In this document: piece by piece, positions 6,776 through 13,185 of the stretch
How the letters are laid out: the number at the start of each line of letters is the position of its first letter
Numbering within the stretch: the first letter of the stretch is position 1
NCBI GenBank assembly: GCA_011051855.1
Contig: DRKG01000486.1
Coordinates: 1 to 13,185 of the forward strand
Direction: 5' to 3'
DNA from: a bacterium
GTDB lineage: Bacteria; Planctomycetota; UBA1135; UBA2386
Length of the DNA: 13,185 bases
Notes under the pieces: generated by a model
The model's input: only the letters and a program-made list of their open reading frames with translations
Told to the model about the DNA's origin: nothing
Databases searched by the model: none
Position numbers and translations under genes: made by a program

Positions 6776-9184
6776 ATGTTCCGAATCTCGTCCGCCGCAC
6801 TGCTCGCGGCGCTCCTCGTCACCCCCGTCCTGGCCCAGATCGACCCGATCGGCCGCATCCACCGCAGCGCGAAGCCGGTGGCGCAAGTCGCGGCGTACGC
6901 GGTGCCGCGCCTCGACCGACCGACGATCGCCGCCGAAGACGTCAACCGCGCGGCCAACGGCCAGCCGGCCCGCTACGCCATCCCCAACCAGGTCGCGATC
7001 AGCCCGTCGACCCACGGCACCTGGGAACGCCTCGACAAGACCTGGTCGCTGTGGCGTCTGCGCATCCAGGCACCCGACGCCAGCCACGTGAACCTCGGCT
7101 TCCGCCAGTTCTCGATGCCCGGCAACGCGCGCATGCAGGTCTACGCGTCGGACTACTCGTACATCGTGCGGCCGTTCACCGCCGCCGACCACCAGCCGAC
7201 CGGCGAACTGTGGACGCCGATCGTGCGCGGCGACGAGATCGTCTGTGAGGTCTACGTGCAGGCCGCGGACATCCCGCAGATGCGGCTGCAACTGGTCCAC
7301 ATCGGATCCGGCTACCGATTCTTCGGCGCCGGCCCGTCGGCAATGGTGGTCGCCAACGGCAGCGGCTCGTGCAACGTCGACGTCGCCTGTTCGCAGGGAG
7401 CCCCGTGGGCGAACGAGATCCCCGCGATCGCCGCGATCTCGACCGGCGGCTCGATCTTCTGCACCGGTGCGATGATCAACAACACCGCGCAGGACGGCCG
7501 CAACTTCTTCCTGACGGCCTACCACTGCGGCGTCAATTCCGGCAGCGCGCCGTCCCTGGTGTGCTACTGGAACTACGAGGCTGCGACGTGCGGCGGCAGC
7601 AGCGCCCCGCTGAACATGTTCACCGTCGGCGCCACCTGGCGCGCCGGCTACAGTGCATCCGACTTCACGCTGGTCGAACTCAACAGCACGCCGAACGCGG
7701 CGTGGGGCGTGACCTACGCCGGCTGGAGCCGCGCCAGCGGAGGCACCAGCTCGGCGGTGGGCATCCACCACCCGAGCGGTGACAAGAAGAAGATCTCGTT
7801 CGAGAACAACCCGACCTCGGTCACGTCGTACGGCGGCACTTCGAGCCCGGGCGACGGCACGCACATCCGCGTCACCGACTGGGACCTCGGCACCACCGAA
7901 CCGGGCTCGTCGGGTTCGCCGCTGTTCAACCCGAACCACCAGATCATCGGTCAGCTCCACGGCGGCTCGGCCGCTTGTGGCAACAACCTGTCCGATTGGT
8001 ACGGCGCCCTGCAGCGCTCGTGGACCGGCGGCGGCAGCAACTCGTCGCGCCTTTCCAACTGGCTCGACCCGACCAACTCGGGCGCGGTCTCGATCAACAC
8101 GCTCGGCGCGGGCGGCATCGCCGCGGCCCTGCCGTTCGGGACCGGCTGCTACGCCTCGCAGGAGTCGTACTTCGAAGAGTTCTCCGGCGGCACGTTCGAC
8201 CTCAGCGGCACCGCGACCACTGCGGTCAACATCCGCATGACGCCGATCACGTCCGGCAGCACGGTCACCGGCTACACCGTCGACTTCGGTCCGAGCCTGT
8301 GGCAGACGCCGACCAGCCCCGACCTCGGGCTCGGCGACGACGCACTGTCGACCCAGGTGCTGCCGTTTGCGCTCAGCTACCCCGGCGGCCAGACCCAGGT
8401 GGTGCGCTTCTGCACCAACGGCTTCGTCTGGCTGAACGGCTCGTCGACCAGCACCGACTACTCGCCGACGACGGCCGAGTTCATCAACAACCCGGCGCGC
8501 TTGGCGCCCTGCTGGGTCGACCTCAACCCGACGGCGGGCGGCAGTTGCCACTACCAGGTCGTCGGCGGCGTCGCCTACTTCACCTGGAACGACGTGCCGG
8601 CCTACACCGCGGGCCCCGCCGGCGCCGGCAACTCGATCCAGATCGCGATCTTCCCGAACGGCCAGATCGACTACCGCTACCTGCAGGTGCCGAACCAGCC
8701 GAACGCGGCGATCGTCGGGTTCGCGCGCGGGAACTCCTCGACGCCGGCCGCCAGCGACCTGAGCGTCGACCTGCCGCTGACCGTCGGCTCGAACGCGTCC
8801 GGCCTCGGTCTCGAAGCGCTGAACGCTCCGAAGCTCGGCACGACCGTCTTCATGCGCACCAACAACATCGTCGACCCGCCGTTCACCTTCGGCCTGTTCC
8901 TCGAGAGTGCGCAGCAGTCGGCCACCGGCCTCGACCTCGCTTCGATCGGCGCCCCGGGCTGCCGGCTCTACGCCATCAACCCGATCATCAGCGTGTTCCT
9001 GCCGACCACGACCTCCTACGTGCGACAGTGGCCGGGACCGGGCCAGCCGATCCCGAACAACTCGTCGTTGATCGGGCAGTCGTTCTTCGTGCAGTCGGCG
9101 GCGTGGATGCCGTTCAGCTCGACCAGCGTCAACGCGTTCGACCTCTTGACCTCGAACGGCGTCGAGCTGGTGCTGGGCAACTAG
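6776..9184 (+). CDS. Secreted lysyl endopeptidase-like serine protease with planctomycete-type C-terminal modules
   Basis: 802 residues. Signal peptide MFRISSAALLAALLVTPVLAQ is followed by a propeptide to about residue 193, then a protease domain (about 194-445) close to Achromobacter protease I (Lys-C). The catalytic residues are H250 (TAYHCG), D296 (ASDFTLVEL) and S379 (EPGSSGSP). The six Cys of the three Lys-C disulfides have counterparts (C199, C205, C229, C251, C272, C401), as do the active-site Trp and His (W317, H395) and a likely Lys-specificity Asp (D407 in LSDWYG). Residues 455-668 form a beta-rich module (LGDDAL, LPFALSYPGG, TNGFVWL, WVDLNPTAGGS). Residues 670-802 form a terminal module (GAPGCRLY, PIPNNSSLIGQSFFVQ, TSNGVELVLG). 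The ATG at 6776 was chosen over an in-frame ATG at 6698 because it opens the signal peptide. The pro/mature junction (VVANGSGSC) has no Lys. The role is probably nutrient proteolysis outside the cell. Confidence 0.92.
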   Translation: MFRISSAALLAALLVTPVLAQIDPIGRIHRSAKPVAQVAAYAVPRLDRPTIAAEDVNRAANGQPARYAIPNQVAISPSTHGTWERLDKTWSLWRLRIQAPDASHVNLGFRQFSMPGNARMQVYASDYSYIVRPFTAADHQPTGELWTPIVRGDEIVCEVYVQAADIPQMRLQLVHIGSGYRFFGAGPSAMVVANGSGSCNVDVACSQGAPWANEIPAIAAISTGGSIFCTGAMINNTAQDGRNFFLTAYHCGVNSGSAPSLVCYWNYEAATCGGSSAPLNMFTVGATWRAGYSASDFTLVELNSTPNAAWGVTYAGWSRASGGTSSAVGIHHPSGDKKKISFENNPTSVTSYGGTSSPGDGTHIRVTDWDLGTTEPGSSGSPLFNPNHQIIGQLHGGSAACGNNLSDWYGALQRSWTGGGSNSSRLSNWLDPTNSGAVSINTLGAGGIAAALPFGTGCYASQESYFEEFSGGTFDLSGTATTAVNIRMTPITSGSTVTGYTVDFGPSLWQTPTSPDLGLGDDALSTQVLPFALSYPGGQTQVVRFCTNGFVWLNGSSTSTDYSPTTAEFINNPARLAPCWVDLNPTAGGSCHYQVVGGVAYFTWNDVPAYTAGPAGAGNSIQIAIFPNGQIDYRYLQVPNQPNAAIVGFARGNSSTPAASDLSVDLPLTVGSNASGLGLEALNAPKLGTTVFMRTNNIVDPPFTFGLFLESAQQSATGLDLASIGAPGCRLYAINPIISVFLPTTTSYVRQWPGPGQPIPNNSSLIGQSFFVQSAAWMPFSSTSVNAFDLLTSNGVELVLGN

Positions 9185-9196
9185 GATCAACCCGGC

Positions 9197-9227
9197 CTAC
9201 AGGAACCAGCGCCCTACAGAAACCAGT
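9197..9227. repeat. Short imperfect direct repeat at the radical SAM gene end
   Basis: CTACAGGAACCAG at 9197 and CTACAGAAACCAG at 9214 differ by one base, with a 17-bp period. The second copy encodes the last residues and stop of the radical SAM protein (WFL-stop); the first lies just past the stop, in the 29-bp gap to the convergent protease gene. It looks like a local slippage duplication. Confidence 0.65.
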
Positions 9228-10416
9228 CGCGCTGTTCCTGGCCGGGCGCCTCTTCGGGCAGCTCGCTGCTGGCGTTGACCAGCTCTTCCAGCCACCAGTT
9301 GGTGCTGTTGTAGAGGCAGGTCACCTCGCCGCATTCGGCGTGGGCATCGAAGTCGCCGAGCACGCGCGCGGTGTCGTGCTGGCCGGCGGCGGGCACGGCC
9401 CACAGGTCCTTGCCGCCGAGCATCGCCTTCGGCACGCCGCGGTGGGCCGGGCAGTTGAACGTGCCGAGCGGCGTCACCACCTGCCGCAGCATCTGCATGT
9501 GGCAGACCTTCGGCTGGTTGGTGTAGTCGCGCCAGGTGCCGCTCATCAGCACGCGCAGGTTGGTGCTGGCGAGCACGCGGAAGTCGTCGCGCACCACCGC
9601 CCGCGCCTCGGCGAGGTTCTGCCGGATGCGCGCGATCACCGCCTGCAGTTCGGCCTCGGTCTTCGCCGGGTCCATCACCTCGGCGCCGTCGTCCTGCCGC
9701 TCGAGGAACGGCTTGAACGAGATGTAGTCGAACTGCGCATCCGACGCGCGCTTGGCCGCCGCCACCATCTCGTGGATGTTCTCGACGACCTTGACGTCGC
9801 CGCGGCTGCCGCCGACCCAGGTGATGACGAACGAGAACCCCATGTTGAGCTTCGGGTTCGCGGTCTTGATCTTCGGAATCCAACTGCAGATCTCGTCGAG
9901 CGTCAGCGACTTCTTCGACGGATGGTGCATGCGCACGAACGTGTCATTGCTGCCCGAGTCGAGCGACAGGCGCACCCAGTCCCCCTCGGTGAAGTAGGGC
10001 GCCGCCTGCAGGATGCGGTCGCCGCGACTGCCGTTGGTCACCACCGACACAGCCAGTCCAAGCCCCTTCAGGAACTTGACGAACTCGACGAAGCCGGGGT
10101 AGAGGGTCGGCTCGCCGCCGCCGATCAGGATCACGCTGCGCAGGCCGCGTTCGGCCATGCGTTCGATCGACGCGCGCAACGGTTCGTCCTCGTGCTTGTC
10201 CTTGCTGTTGAGGATGTCCCAGTCGATGCAGTGGTCGCAGGCGTAGTTGCACGCGGTGGTCAGATCGAGGTTGATCGACAGCGGCGCGATATCCGGCATG
10301 TCCGGCACCGGCCGCCCCTCGCTCTCCGCCTTGCGCAGTGCGCGCTGCCACTTGACGTAATCGAGCACCTTCGGCCACAGACTCGGCTGCTGCAACTTGG
10401 CCGCGAAGTCGTGCAC
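9214..10416 (-). CDS. Radical SAM protein with C-terminal SPASM/twitch-like cysteines, function unknown
   Basis: 400 residues from the chosen GTG. The 4Fe-4S motif is CNYACDHC (C56, C60, C63), followed by IGGGEPTLYP (SAM-binding GGGEP, 99-103), VVTNGSRGDR and LSLDSGSNDTF, all typical of the radical SAM core. Four later cysteines, C305, C322 (TPLGTFNCPAH), C362 and C367 (ECGEVTCLYN), could hold an auxiliary Fe-S cluster as in SPASM/twitch enzymes, which often modify peptides or proteins. The frame is open to an ATG at 10563 and a GTG at 10530, but both would overlap the upstream oxidoreductase by 83-116 nt and add a Ser/Pro/Gly-rich stretch. The GTG at 10416 starts just before the conserved part, 31 nt after the oxidoreductase stop. 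The gene is downstream of, and probably co-transcribed with, the Gfo/Idh/MocA gene. No precursor peptide is visible nearby; the substrate is unknown. Confidence 0.85.
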   Translation of the reverse strand: MHDFAAKLQQPSLWPKVLDYVKWQRALRKAESEGRPVPDMPDIAPLSINLDLTTACNYACDHCIDWDILNSKDKHEDEPLRASIERMAERGLRSVILIGGGEPTLYPGFVEFVKFLKGLGLAVSVVTNGSRGDRILQAAPYFTEGDWVRLSLDSGSNDTFVRMHHPSKKSLTLDEICSWIPKIKTANPKLNMGFSFVITWVGGSRGDVKVVENIHEMVAAAKRASDAQFDYISFKPFLERQDDGAEVMDPAKTEAELQAVIARIRQNLAEARAVVRDDFRVLASTNLRVLMSGTWRDYTNQPKVCHMQMLRQVVTPLGTFNCPAHRGVPKAMLGGKDLWAVPAAGQHDTARVLGDFDAHAECGEVTCLYNSTNWWLEELVNASSELPEEAPGQEQRDWFL

Positions 10417-10447
10417 GCGCTCGACCGACGAGCCCGACTTCCGCGGG

Positions 10448-11425
10448 TCACCGCCCGAGGGCTTGGAGAACCCCGGCGTAGAGCCGGATCCGGAGGGCGA
10501 TGGCTTCGGCGAGGGCGTCGATTCGTTCACGGTGGTTTGCCTGCAGGTTTGCGACGAAACCATACACCAGCCGCTCGAGCGGGTCCCGCACGTTCAGCGT
10601 GCGGCCGTCGGGGGCGACGAACGAGATGCGGTAGCCCTCGCCGATGCGGCGCTCATAGCGGGCCCCGTCGATCGTGAACCACGCCGGCCGCGGCTGCTGT
10701 GGACAAGTCTTCAGGTCCAGGCGCACGTCGACGCCGCCGGTGCCACCGACGATTCGGAAGCGCACGGAGTTCTCGGTCGCGTCCCGGGCCGGACAACTCT
10801 GCACCACATCGACCGCCTCGGCATCCGGCGGCAAGGCGACCAGAGCCTGCACGAGGCTCAGCACGTGGGACAGCGAATCCTCCACCATCGCGCGGCCGAC
10901 GCCGATCGGCGACAGGCGCATGGCGACCGCGCGCGGGGAGGTTGTCGCCGGATCGGTCGCGGGCAGCAGCTCGGGCAGCACGAACGGCCACTGGCAGTTC
11001 TCCATCAGCAGGAGGCCCCGTTCGCGGAAGTGCCGCACGCGCTCCAGGCCGCGGGCCGCGTCCTCGGCGGCGACCAGCGGCTTCTCGCACAGGCACGGCA
11101 CACCGGCCGCGAGCGCCGCGTCGAGACCGTCGAGGTGGCCCTGCACGGGGCACGCGACCACCAGCGCATCGACCGCGGCCGCCAATGCTCCCGCGCCGGC
11201 GAACGGGACGACCGGGTGAGCGAACTCGCCCGACAACGCCCCGGCAACCGCCTCGGTCCGCTCGCGATCGCGCCCGGACACCCCGAACACGCGCACCCCG
11301 GCCCGTTCGAAGAAACCGGCCAGATACGGCCCCAGCCCCTGGCGGCTGCGTCCCGCGCCGACGATGCCGACGCGCAGCGGTTCACGGTCTGCCGACGAGG
11401 CGCTGTCTTCGTGGGGCGGGTTCAC
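10448..11425 (-). CDS. Gfo/Idh/MocA family NAD(P)-dependent oxidoreductase
   Basis: 325 residues. The family oxidises or reduces sugars, inositols and related compounds with NAD(P)H in the cytoplasm. An N-terminal Rossmann fold is visible: LRVGIVGAGRSRQGLG (17-32), SGRDRERTEAV after strand 2, DALVVACPVQGH (86-97), and the family CEKPL (113-117). The C-terminal part has the expected catalytic helix (VEDSLSHVLSL, with D183 and H187) and a closing helix NHRERIDALAEAIALRIRLYAG like the usual family C-terminus. The start is GTG at 11425, supported by AGGA 8 nt upstream. A preceding polar stretch (NPPHEDSASSADREP) is not a signal peptide. It lies upstream of the radical SAM gene and is divergent from an exported phosphoesterase. 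The substrate cannot be inferred from residues alone. Confidence 0.87.
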   Translation of the reverse strand: MNPPHEDSASSADREPLRVGIVGAGRSRQGLGPYLAGFFERAGVRVFGVSGRDRERTEAVAGALSGEFAHPVVPFAGAGALAAAVDALVVACPVQGHLDGLDAALAAGVPCLCEKPLVAAEDAARGLERVRHFRERGLLLMENCQWPFVLPELLPATDPATTSPRAVAMRLSPIGVGRAMVEDSLSHVLSLVQALVALPPDAEAVDVVQSCPARDATENSVRFRIVGGTGGVDVRLDLKTCPQQPRPAWFTIDGARYERRIGEGYRISFVAPDGRTLNVRDPLERLVYGFVANLQANHRERIDALAEAIALRIRLYAGVLQALGR

Positions 11426-11518
11426 GGCTCGGTTCCTGTGATCAGGCGGGCGACCACCTTACCGAAACTTCGCATCGCGCCGATGTTCCTCGCCCACCAT
11501 TGCTGCGAGACTGTGGCC
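11426..11518. promoter_or_regulatory. Divergent intergenic region between oxidoreductase and phosphoesterase genes
   Basis: These 93 bp separate two outward-facing genes and should contain start signals for both. Apart from the AGGA before the oxidoreductase I see no clear -35/-10 pair, dyad or riboswitch-like structure. Confidence 0.4.
11434..11437 (-). promoter_or_regulatory. Ribosome binding site deciding the GTG start of the oxidoreductase
   Basis: AGGA (within CACAGGAACC on the minus strand) lies 8 nt before the GTG at 11425. It is the clearest Shine-Dalgarno candidate in the window and supports use of GTG as the start codon. Confidence 0.55.
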
Positions 11519-13185
11519 ATGAACGCTCGCCTTCTGCGTTGGTCCGCGCGGCTGTCCGTCGCCGTGCTCCTGCTGGCCGCCGGTCTGTGCGCACAGGCCG
11601 AATCCGAGACACGATCCCCGCGCATCCTGACCAGCCGCGAGCACGGGCGCAAGCTGCTGCGCCTGCCCAAGGAGGACGACGCGTTCGGCTTCGTGGTGTT
11701 CGGCGACCGCACCGGTGGACCGCCCGAGGGCATCGAGGTGCTCAAGCAGGCGGTCGCGGACACCAACCTGCTCGATCCCGACCTGGTGTTGACCGTGGGG
11801 GATCTGATCAACGGCTACAACACCACCGAGCCGTGGATGGCGCAGGCCAAGGAATACAAGGACGCGATGGCGAAGCTGCGCATGCCGTGGTTCCCGGTGG
11901 CCGGCAACCACGACATCTACTGGCGCGGCCCCGGCAAGCCGGCGGGCGAACACGAGCGCCACTACGAGACCGTGTTCGGTCCGCTCTGGTATGCCGTGCA
12001 GCACAAGAACTGCTGGTTCGTCGTGCTCTATTCCGACGAGGGCAATCCCGAGTCCGGCGAGAAGAACTTCAACAAGCCCGAATGCCAGCGCATCAGCGAA
12101 GAGCAGTTCGCATGGTTGGCGGACACGCTGCGGCAGGCGCGGGACGCGCGCCACGTATTCGTGTTCCTGCACCACCCGCGCTGGCTCAAGCGATACGGCG
12201 ACGACTGGCAGCGGGTGCACGCGCTGCTCGCCGAGAACGGCAACGTGCGCGCGGTGTTCGCCGGGCACATCCACCACATGCGGTTCGGCGGGGTGCGCGA
12301 TGGCATCGAGTACTACACGGTCGCGACGGTCGGCGCCCATCTCGCCATGGACGCTCCCGAGGCGGGCTACCTGCACCAATACCACGTCGTCACCGTGCGC
12401 CCCGAGGGCATCAAGGTCGCGGCCATCCCGGTCGGGGGGGTGATGGATCCGCAGCAGTTGCCCGACGCGATCGCCGATGACCTGGTCGTGGTCCACCGCG
12501 GCTTGCAGACGAAGGTCGACAGCGTGGCCCCGGCGGGCGACGCCCCGGCGGTCAGCCTGGACGGATCGGTCGACGCCGTGGTGACGCTGGCGTTCTCCAA
12601 CCCGGGCAACCGGGCGATCGAACTGGAGGTCGTGCCCCAGGAACTCGCCCCCTGGCGGTTCGGCCCGGACCACCAGCACCTCGTCGTCCCGCCCCAATCG
12701 ACCGGACGCACGACGTTCGCAGTGCAACGCTTCGCGAGCCGCGAACCGTTCACACTTCCGACGCTGGAGGTGCGCTGTGACTACCTCGCCGCGGACCGTC
12801 GCATCGCGCTGCCGGCGCGCACCACCCCCCTCGATCTGCCGCCGCCCGACGACCTCGGAATGCAAGCGCCCGATCGCGACGGCGTGCTGGTCTGCGACGG
12901 CACGGGATGCCTGCGCGTGCCCAGCGCGAAGCTGGCGTTGCCGGACGGCCCGTTCACGCTCGAATGCTGGCTGAACGGCGACGACTTCTCGGGCCGCCGC
13001 GGCCTGCTCGCCAAGACCGAGAGCAGCGAGTTCGGCATCTTCGTCAGCAACGGCACCGTCGACTTCTCGGTCCACCTCGATGGCCGCTACGTCAGCGCCG
13101 GGAGCAGCAAGCCGGTGCTGAAGACCGGCACCTGGCACCACGTGGCCGGGGTGTTCGACGGCGAGCAGGTGCGCGTCTACGTCGA
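11519..13185 (+). CDS. Exported metallophosphoesterase with C-terminal LamG-like domain, 3' end missing
   Basis: 555 residues are visible and the frame is still open at the right edge. The signal peptide MNARLLRWSARLSVAVLLLAAG is followed by LCAQA, with likely cleavage after AQA. The metallophosphoesterase core (about 56-275) has FGDRTGG (D63), VGDLINGY (D95), AGNHD (N130, H131), LHHP (H218) and AGHIHH (H250, H252), that is, most ligands of the two-metal site; the His of the usual DxH first motif is Thr. A linker of about 300-440 contains an Ig-like beta region (VDAVVTLAFSNPGNRAIELEV). From about 455 a concanavalin A/LamG-type domain begins: FTLECWLNGDD, RRGLLAKTES, and TGTWHHVAGVFDGEQVRVYV at the cut. 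The layout suggests an extracytoplasmic phosphoesterase held to glycan or another surface by LamG. The substrate is unknown. Confidence 0.88.
   Translation, partial: MNARLLRWSARLSVAVLLLAAGLCAQAESETRSPRILTSREHGRKLLRLPKEDDAFGFVVFGDRTGGPPEGIEVLKQAVADTNLLDPDLVLTVGDLINGYNTTEPWMAQAKEYKDAMAKLRMPWFPVAGNHDIYWRGPGKPAGEHERHYETVFGPLWYAVQHKNCWFVVLYSDEGNPESGEKNFNKPECQRISEEQFAWLADTLRQARDARHVFVFLHHPRWLKRYGDDWQRVHALLAENGNVRAVFAGHIHHMRFGGVRDGIEYYTVATVGAHLAMDAPEAGYLHQYHVVTVRPEGIKVAAIPVGGVMDPQQLPDAIADDLVVVHRGLQTKVDSVAPAGDAPAVSLDGSVDAVVTLAFSNPGNRAIELEVVPQELAPWRFGPDHQHLVVPPQSTGRTTFAVQRFASREPFTLPTLEVRCDYLAADRRIALPARTTPLDLPPPDDLGMQAPDRDGVLVCDGTGCLRVPSAKLALPDGPFTLECWLNGDDFSGRRGLLAKTESSEFGIFVSNGTVDFSVHLDGRYVSAGSSKPVLKTGTWHHVAGVFDGEQVRVYV

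Noticed and set aside
6737..9190. 817-residue open frame on the minus strand
   Set aside because: Exactly mirrors the secreted protease gene, whose motifs are unambiguous; the antisense translation is Arg/Val/Asp-rich with no signal peptide or domain.
9185..9213. Bidirectional terminator between the convergent protease and radical SAM genes
   Set aside because: The 29-bp gap holds only a short direct repeat; I found no stable hairpin or T-tract.
7975..10677. 900-residue open frame on the plus strand
   Set aside because: Out of frame with the secreted protease, then antisense to the radical SAM gene; composition is low-complexity Arg/Ala/Leu with no motif.
11519..11600. Lipoprotein signal in the metallophosphoesterase
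   Set aside because: The Cys at residue 24 is preceded by AGL rather than a lipobox ending in Gly/Ala/Ser, and a normal AQA cleavage site follows at once.
11459..13141. 560-residue open frame on the minus strand
   Set aside because: Antisense to the metallophosphoesterase-LamG gene, which has clear catalytic motifs and a signal peptide.

Overview
The window is very GC-rich, and long spurious open frames oppose almost every real gene. It looks like chromosome of a Planctomycetota bacterium, probably one of the marine lineages whose secreted proteins end in a shared beta-rich C-terminal module. The grounds are inference from recognised families: a eukaryote-type UDP-sugar pyrophosphorylase, a protease of the plant DEG2/9/10 type, a metallophosphoesterase joined to a LamG domain, and a secreted lysyl-endopeptidase homologue carrying that C-terminal module. 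I see no mobile element, CRISPR array, tRNA or rRNA, and no stretch over 300 bases lacks a gene.

Layout. 1-500 (+) is the 3' end of a UTP-glucose-1-phosphate uridylyltransferase family gene. It is followed 41 bp later by a two-part SAM methyltransferase (542-2143, +). This converges, with a 37-bp overlap, on a leftward three-gene unit in the order apbE, porin, FMN-binding protein (5050 down to 2107). The junctions are a 5-nt gap and a 1-nt stop/start overlap. This is the most coherent system in the window: a flavin transferase, its likely substrate and an outer-membrane barrel, all with export signals, which suggests an extracytoplasmic flavin redox module. Upstream on the same strand lies a DEG-type serine protease (6569 to 5130).

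That protease is divergent, across 206 bp, from a secreted lysyl endopeptidase-like protease (6776-9184, +). This in turn converges, with a 29-bp gap, on a leftward pair: a Gfo/Idh/MocA oxidoreductase and a radical SAM protein with extra C-terminal cysteines (11425 down to 9214). A divergent, exported metallophosphoesterase-LamG protein starts at 11519 and runs off the right edge.

Best leads: the coupled apbE-porin-FMN operon with an off-consensus flavinylation motif; the lysyl endopeptidase homologue with an intact active site but no Lys at the pro/mature junction; the radical SAM/oxidoreductase pair of unknown pathway; and an unrecognised C-terminal half on the methyltransferase. None is proven to be a new system; these are reading-level inferences without database searches.
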